In this document: piece after piece, positions 59,183-64,000 of the stretch
Numbering within the stretch: position 1 is the first letter of the stretch
How the letters are laid out: each line of letters opens with the position of its first letter
Source: Chloroflexota bacterium
GTDB taxonomy: Bacteria; Chloroflexota; Dehalococcoidia; Lucifugimonadales; Lucifugimonadaceae
Reading direction: 5' to 3'
NCBI GenBank assembly: GCA_013204555.1
Contig: JABMNO010000010.1
Span: 1 to 64,000, forward strand
Length of the DNA: 64,000 bases
The notes under the pieces: generated by a model
The model's database searches: none
The model's input: only the letters and a program-made list of their open reading frames with translations
Told to the model about the DNA's origin: nothing
Made by a program: the position numbers and the translations under genes

Positions 59183-60382
59183 GTGAGCGTCGAACTTGGC
59201 GTTGTTATAGTCGCGGGCGGCGCCAGTACGCGGATGGGCGGGGTCGACAAGATATTCGCTCCACTCGGTGGCCGATCGGTTCTCTTGCATACGGTTGACG
59301 TGTTCCAGAATTCTCCGCTTGTGGGCCCCATCGTCTTGGTGCTATCGGACTCCAACATCCTTGAGGGCCAGAGACTCGTCGATTCGCTGGGCGAGTCGAA
59401 GGTAGTGATGGTCCTGACCGGCGGTTTAAGACGGCAAGATTCGGCCCGTTTCGGAGTCGAATACCTGTCACAAATGGAAAACCCTCCATCATTCATAGCA
59501 ATTCATGATGGCCCCCGCCCGTTCGTAGATGAGGCGCTAATTGGTCGAGGATACGCCGCTGCCCAAAAGTCGGGTGGGGCCGTTCCAGGAATCGCCGTCA
59601 CCGACACAATCAAAGTCGTATCTGATGGTCATGTGGTGGCCGACACACCGGTCAGGGATACTCTTCGAGCGGTCCAGACACCTCAGATATTTGAACGAGA
59701 ATTGATATCTCGCGCCCATGCTGAAATCAGCAGCGACGTGACCGACGACGCCATGATGGTGGAGATGATCGGCGGCGATGTCGTGGTATTTGAAGGCTCT
59801 ACCGACAACATCAAGATCACTACGCCTCAGGACTTGATCGCGGCTGAGCGGATTCTTGCGACACGTCAGCCGTTTGGCAGCTCCGGCAGCTCTGGCGACG
59901 AACGCCTGCGATGGGGAACAGGATTCGATGGGCACGCTCTAAAGCCAGGTTCCGGTCTCAGGTTGGGCGGAGTAGATATCGGATTTGACCACTCGCTGGA
60001 AGGCCACAGCGATGGTGACGTCTTGCTCCACGCTATCTCCAGCGCGTTACTGGGGGCAGCGAAGCTTGGTGACCTGGGAACTCACTTCCCATCAAGCTCG
60101 CCGAAATGGAGCGGAGTTGATAGCGCGACCATCCTTGGGGAGTGTCATGACAAAGTTCGAAACGCAGGCTGGGGAGTCGATTACGTCGATGCTACAATCG
60201 TCGCCCAGCGGCCAAGGTTGAGTACACATCTGGGCCGAATGATGGAGCGAATCGCGCAGATTCTTGGCACCGAAACCGAGCGAATTAACGTGAAGGTCAC
60301 CTCTACGGACCACGTTGGAGCAATCGGGCAGGGCGAAGGGATTGCAGCGCAAGCAGTAGCGACCCTTCGGATCCTAGCGTGA
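59183..60382 (+). CDS. ispDF: IspDF, bifunctional MEP-pathway enzyme
   Basis: Fusion of two isoprenoid enzymes, 399 aa. Residues 1 to about 225 are IspD, the cytidylyltransferase acting on MEP (VIVAGGASTRMGGVDKIF, DGPRPFVDEALI, TPQIFERELI). Residues about 240-399 are IspF, forming the cyclic diphosphate (GTGFDGHAL, GGVDIGFDHSLEGHSDGDVLLHA, KVTSTDHVGAIGQGEGIAAQA). IspE is not adjacent. It feeds the same isoprenoid pool used by the polyprenyl synthase and hopanoid genes. The start is GTG 59183, 18 nt after the VTT gene. Confidence 0.94.
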   Translation: MSVELGVVIVAGGASTRMGGVDKIFAPLGGRSVLLHTVDVFQNSPLVGPIVLVLSDSNILEGQRLVDSLGESKVVMVLTGGLRRQDSARFGVEYLSQMENPPSFIAIHDGPRPFVDEALIGRGYAAAQKSGGAVPGIAVTDTIKVVSDGHVVADTPVRDTLRAVQTPQIFERELISRAHAEISSDVTDDAMMVEMIGGDVVVFEGSTDNIKITTPQDLIAAERILATRQPFGSSGSSGDERLRWGTGFDGHALKPGSGLRLGGVDIGFDHSLEGHSDGDVLLHAISSALLGAAKLGDLGTHFPSSSPKWSGVDSATILGECHDKVRNAGWGVDYVDATIVAQRPRLSTHLGRMMERIAQILGTETERINVKVTSTDHVGAIGQGEGIAAQAVATLRILA

Positions 60383-60387
60383 AATAA

Positions 60388-61752
60388 ATGCAGCTTTACA
60401 ACACCCTGACGCGCCATAAAGAAGAGTTTGTCCCCGCCGGGGATGAAGTGACGATGTACGTGTGCGGTTTGACCGTCTATGACGATATGCACATCGGCCA
60501 TGCGCTTGGAACCATCACCTTTGAGGTCTTGCACCGCTATCTTGAGTGGCGGGGCTACAAAGTGAAGCGAATCCAGAATTTCACGGACGTTGATGACAAG
60601 ATCATCAATCGTGCGCAAAAGGAAGAAATATCGTCGGAAGAACTCTCTCAGAGTTACATCGACGCGTTCTTCGATGACATGGCTGGCCTGAATGTGATGC
60701 TGGCGACGGAATACCCGCGTGCTACGCAGTCCATGGATCAGATCATTGCAGTGATTGCTGACCTTATCGAGAAGGGCTTCGCTTACGAGTCAGAAGGCAG
60801 CGTCTATTTCGATGTTCGTAAGGACAAGACCTATGGTGAGCTAAGTCACCGTTCTCTGGATGACATGCTTCAGGGCACTCGATTTGATCCCGAACCTGGC
60901 AAGAACTACCCTGCAGATTTCGCGTTGTGGAAGCTCTCCAAAGACGGGGAACCGGCCTGGGAAAGCCCATGGAGCGACGGTAGACCCGGGTGGCACATTG
61001 AGTGCTCTGCAATGGCCTACGAGCACCTGGGCAAAGTGATTGATATTCACGGCGGCGGACTGGACCTCGTGTTTCCCCACCATGAGAACGAAATATCACA
61101 GTCCAAGGCGTTTACCTCCGAGGACACCTTCGCCAGATTCTGGATGCACAACGGCATGCTGCGCCTCAGTGGCGAAAAGATGAGTAAGTCGATTGGCAAC
61201 ATCGTGCGAGTTCATGATGTTCTGGCCGATCACAGTAGCGATGCCTTCAGACTCTGGATTTACACCTCTCACTACAGAAGTCCCTTGCTATATGACCAGC
61301 AAGGTCTGGACGTTGCCGAGCGCGCCGCACGCCGTATCAGGACAGCGATTGTTCCTCGTGACGCTACAAGCGATTCCACTCCACTGGCGGCTGGCGAGTT
61401 CGAAGATCGGTTCATAGCGGCGATGGACGATGACATGAACGTCCCGCAGGCGATGGCAGTAGTGTTTGACCTTGTTCGAGACATCAACCGGAGTGCTGAC
61501 GCAGGAGTTGACGTAGTTGCCGCACAGGACAAGCTACGAGAGCTTACGTCCGTGCTTGGGCTGACGCTTGAAGAGCTAGCTACGGAAGCCGGAGATCTGG
61601 ATGAATCAGTGATTCAAGGGCTTCTCGATCAGCGCGCTGAATCGAGAGCACAAAGAGATTTCGCCGCGGCAGACAGGATCAGAGATGAGTTGCAAGCGAT
61701 GGGAGTGGCGATAACGGACTCGCCTGATGGGACGACCTGGTCCCGAACCTAG
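60388..61752 (+). CDS. cysS: CysS, cysteinyl-tRNA synthetase
   Basis: Class I synthetase, 454 aa. It has the HIGH motif in DDMHIGHALG (about 32-41) and KMSKS in GEKMSKSIGN (about 265). Zinc ligands include Cys29 (MYVCGLTVYD), the Cys in GWHIECSAM near 210 and FPHHENE. It begins 5 nt after ispDF, so the two are co-transcribed. It is convergent with secG. Confidence 0.96.
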   Translation: MQLYNTLTRHKEEFVPAGDEVTMYVCGLTVYDDMHIGHALGTITFEVLHRYLEWRGYKVKRIQNFTDVDDKIINRAQKEEISSEELSQSYIDAFFDDMAGLNVMLATEYPRATQSMDQIIAVIADLIEKGFAYESEGSVYFDVRKDKTYGELSHRSLDDMLQGTRFDPEPGKNYPADFALWKLSKDGEPAWESPWSDGRPGWHIECSAMAYEHLGKVIDIHGGGLDLVFPHHENEISQSKAFTSEDTFARFWMHNGMLRLSGEKMSKSIGNIVRVHDVLADHSSDAFRLWIYTSHYRSPLLYDQQGLDVAERAARRIRTAIVPRDATSDSTPLAAGEFEDRFIAAMDDDMNVPQAMAVVFDLVRDINRSADAGVDVVAAQDKLRELTSVLGLTLEELATEAGDLDESVIQGLLDQRAESRAQRDFAAADRIRDELQAMGVAITDSPDGTTWSRT

Positions 61753-61760
61753 ACTGAGGG

Positions 61761-61982
61761 CTAGCCGTCTATTACTCGCACTGCCACAACCGCAACCACC
61801 GTAAAAACGATGGCAACGAACACGGTACCTCGGAACAGTGTTCGCTCAAAGCCTCGCCTGACGCGGAATGAGTTTTGAGCGGCGCCAAACAGTTGAGTGC
61901 CTGTGCCACGCACTTGCAGTAGCACCGCAGCGATCATTACCAATCCCAGTAAGATCGTAATCCAGTTGATAAGGGTTTCCAT
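61761..61982 (-). CDS. secG: SecG, translocase subunit
   Basis: 73-aa membrane protein of the SecYEG channel. Two hydrophobic helices (about 3-22 and 52-70) flank the loop with VRGTGTQLFGAAQNSFRVRRGFERTLFRGT, which matches the SecG family. The end lies 8 nt from the convergent cysS stop, with no terminator visible between them. It is about 88 nt downstream of yvcK. Confidence 0.92.
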   Translation of the reverse strand: METLINWITILLGLVMIAAVLLQVRGTGTQLFGAAQNSFRVRRGFERTLFRGTVFVAIVFTVVAVVAVRVIDG

Positions 61983-62070
61983 TGCTTAGCGAGCGCCCCG
62001 CAGGTAGTTCAATCGTGAGTATATCGATAGTACGTCCGAGCTAAAGATTCCGACTCGGGCTTCCGGCATA

Positions 62071-63381
62071 TCAGCCGGACACGTTCCTTAGTTTATCGTA
62101 GAGGGCCAGCAGCACGTTCGCTAGCTTTTCTGAGTCGTGATGCGTTCGGAATTCATCATTCATGAGATCTGTCTCGATAAGAGTAATTCCAAGATCCCCA
62201 ATATTACCCATCTGGATGTGGGATGCCTCGTAGTCGATATTGAGATCAGCCATATTGTTGTTAGCGATTACCCCGTCGATTTTCAAATCGGGACAATGGG
62301 AGCGAATCGCGATCAAATGGTCAGCAACAGTGAAGCCATCGGTCTCACCTTGCTGAGAGGCGATGTTGCACACGTAAACGACTGGCACCCCTCGATTCGA
62401 TATCGCTCCCACAATTCCGGGTACCAAAAGGTTTGGGATCAGGCTCGTATACAGGCTTCCCGGGCCAATGATCACCATATCTGCACGCTGGATCGCTTCG
62501 CTTGCACCGTGATATGGCGACGGGGATTCTGGCTCAAGGCGCACTTTATTAATTACGCCATTTGCCGATGGAATGGCTGATTCGCCCATCACCGTGCTGC
62601 CGTCGCTCATATCGGCAACAAGCCGTACGTTTGCAACTGTGGAAGGTACTATCTGACCTCGAACGTTCAAGACACGGCTGGATTCTGAGACGGCGTCCTC
62701 AAAGCTTCCGGTCACGCCGGACATCGCGGCAATGAACAGATTTCCAAAGCTGTGACCCTCAAGCGGTCCGCCATCTGGGAATCGATACTGAAATAGGTCC
62801 TTCATCAGCGGCTCTGTGTCCGCCAGCGCCACGATGCAAGATCGGATATCACCAGGGGCTGGCAGTCCAAGTTCTTCGCGCAAACGTCCGGAACTTCCAC
62901 CATCGTCAGCGACCGTCACAATTCCCGTGAGTCTGCTGCTGTCTTTCAGCCCGCGCAACATTGTTGACAGACCGGTCCCTCCACCAATGGCGACAAATCT
63001 TGGGCCGCGCTCGCGCCCTTTATGACGGAGTATCGAATTCCTCAATGACTCTTCAGGCAAACTGGTCACACGAGCGTCTGACAGGAGACCCGTTAGGCGG
63101 GCTAGCGACACGCCCATAGCGATGAATGCTGCGACCAGGAACAAGATCGCCTCACCGGAACCCGGCAAGAACTCCGGTATTGTTACGCTGGAGAATGATC
63201 GGACCAGATAACCCACGCCAACGGCGAAGGCAAGACCTCCAAACGTACCCAGAACGAGCCATCTTCTGAGGCCTGTGCCAGGCAAAAGTGAGAGCGCCAG
63301 CGCCTCTCGCGTCCAGAACCACATGCGATCCCTGCGCACAGGTGTCTGACCGTTTCTTGATGTCTCCGAAGCGTTTGCCAT
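62071..63381 (-). CDS. yvcK: YvcK-family protein with an N-terminal membrane anchor
   Basis: 436 aa. Residues about 30-110 hold two hydrophobic helices. The YvcK/CofD-like domain follows: FVAIGGGTGLSTMLRGLKDS, TVADDGGSSGRLREELGLPAPGDIRSC, GHSFGNLFIAA, IGPGSLYTSLIPNLLVPGI. YvcK binds UDP-sugars and is needed for growth on gluconeogenic substrates and for cell shape in Bacillus. The extra membrane part is known in some phyla but not in the Bacillus protein. It overlaps the gatB stop by 1 nt. Confidence 0.92.
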   Translation of the reverse strand: MANASETSRNGQTPVRRDRMWFWTREALALSLLPGTGLRRWLVLGTFGGLAFAVGVGYLVRSFSSVTIPEFLPGSGEAILFLVAAFIAMGVSLARLTGLLSDARVTSLPEESLRNSILRHKGRERGPRFVAIGGGTGLSTMLRGLKDSSRLTGIVTVADDGGSSGRLREELGLPAPGDIRSCIVALADTEPLMKDLFQYRFPDGGPLEGHSFGNLFIAAMSGVTGSFEDAVSESSRVLNVRGQIVPSTVANVRLVADMSDGSTVMGESAIPSANGVINKVRLEPESPSPYHGASEAIQRADMVIIGPGSLYTSLIPNLLVPGIVGAISNRGVPVVYVCNIASQQGETDGFTVADHLIAIRSHCPDLKIDGVIANNNMADLNIDYEASHIQMGNIGDLGITLIETDLMNDEFRTHHDSEKLANVLLALYDKLRNVSG

Positions 63382-64000
63382 CAGCGCTTTGTTAGCGAAC
63401 CGATCTTTTCTTGAATCAGTTCCGCCGCCACGTTTGCGTCCGCCGCACCTCTGGTGGCCTTCATTACCTGACCTACCAGGTACCTGATCGCTGTCTCTTT
63501 GCCAGAGAGGTAGTCATCTATGGCCTGATCGTTGTCCGATATCACCTTGTCGATGATGGGATCCAGCGCGTCAGCGTCATCAACCTTCCGCAACCCTTTT
63601 TCATCCACGATATCGCCCGCGTCACGGCCGGAAGCAAACATCTCAGCCAGCACTTGCTTTGAGGCGTTGTTGTTTATTGTCCTGGACTGAAAAAGCTCAA
63701 CAAGTTCGGCGAACTGTGCGGGCGTCACCTTTGACTCAGTGATGACGGCAGCCGGGTCAACATCGGCATTGACCAGTCGAGCCATCTCACCATTGATCCA
63801 GTTTGCGGACTCCTTAGAGAATGACTGCAACTTATCGCCGGAGTAGTCACGCGCTCGAACCACATTTTCAAAGTAATCAGCAGTCGCCCGGGATGCGGTT
63901 AGAAGGTCCGCATCGTACTGGGAAAGGCCGTACTCTCCGGCGAATCGAGCACGTCGAGAGTTAGCCAGTTCTGGCAAACCGGACCGAATCTCATCTACCC
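63381..64000 (-). CDS. gatB: GatB, aspartyl/glutamyl-tRNA amidotransferase subunit B (3' part)
   Basis: The gene runs off the right edge. The visible part starts in the VDEIRSGLPELANSRRARF motif and covers the C-terminal tail and YqeY-like domain: GLSQYDADLLTASRATADYFE, SANWINGEMARLVN, NNNASKQVLAEMF, VGQVMKATRGAADANVAAELI. GatCAB converts misacylated Glu-tRNA-Gln and Asp-tRNA-Asn. TGATG couples it to yvcK. The apparent internal TTG start at 63977 is not a real start. Confidence 0.95.
   Translation of the reverse strand, partial: VDEIRSGLPELANSRRARFAGEYGLSQYDADLLTASRATADYFENVVRARDYSGDKLQSFSKESANWINGEMARLVNADVDPAAVITESKVTPAQFAELVELFQSRTINNNASKQVLAEMFASGRDAGDIVDEKGLRKVDDADALDPIIDKVISDNDQAIDDYLSGKETAIRYLVGQVMKATRGAADANVAAELIQEKIGSLTKR

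Noticed and set aside
62062-62079. Short hairpin TCCGGC/GCCGGA at the end of yvcK as a terminator
   Set aside because: Only a 6-bp stem, overlapping the stop codon and without a T-tract. Too weak to call.

Overview
The window is a dense bacterial chromosome segment with few non-coding gaps, none above about 300 bases. Its gene content fits a marine Chloroflexota of the SAR202/Dehalococcoidia kind: an F420-type luciferase-family oxidoreductase, several short-chain and alpha/beta-fold catabolic enzymes, a nickel superoxide dismutase, an HspR-centred heat-shock locus, siroheme-dependent haem genes and a hopanoid operon. This assignment is an inference from gene content; there is no rRNA here to test it.

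Layout. 1-3.1 kb: a tRNA-Lys(CTT)-like gene with a poorly paired acceptor stem, rlmN, and pstB-phoU. 3.1-5.7 kb: two uncharacterised genes (one a small Cys-rich HTH protein) divergent from cinA, with LexA-box-like palindromes between them. 5.8-13 kb: a Cys-repeat lipoprotein, a zinc alcohol dehydrogenase, a hydrolase, a TSUP transporter, a DapA-like aldolase, yraN, rnhB and a DinB protein. 12.8-17.9 kb: housekeeping genes mnmA, rsfS, ndk, tsaB-tsaE-thiL and a metallophosphoesterase. 18-29.6 kb: an accessory, catabolic-looking region (SDR, three alpha/beta hydrolases, a ThDP enzyme, an LLM oxidoreductase, small membrane-associated proteins and palindromic repeats), ending with nnrE, a methyltransferase and a SRPBCC protein. 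29.6-32.7 kb: a Cys-rich radical SAM protein resembling tetraether-lipid synthases, and the divergent sodN/sodX pair.

32.7-38 kb is a haem operon on the minus strand: ahbAB, sirC-like, hemC, cobA-hemD fusion, hemB. It makes uroporphyrinogen III and siroheme and begins siroheme decarboxylation, which points to the siroheme route to haem. 38-53.6 kb is one long minus-strand run. Polyprenyl synthase, hpnH, hpnG, hpnA, shc, yjbQ, hpnC, hpnD and hpnE give farnesyl-PP, squalene, hopene and adenosylhopane. The run continues by overlap into a dehydrogenase, a sugar kinase, an aldolase, an epimerase and a nucleoside hydrolase.

53.7-58.4 kb is a heat-shock island: hsp20 divergent from dnaJ-like, hspR and clpC. 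58.5-64 kb holds a VTT membrane protein, ispDF (MEP pathway, supplying the same isoprenoids), cysS, secG, yvcK and the 3' part of gatB, which runs off the window. Promoter-like signals 7 nt before the start codons of thiL, rsfS and the polyprenyl synthase suggest that leaderless mRNAs are used.
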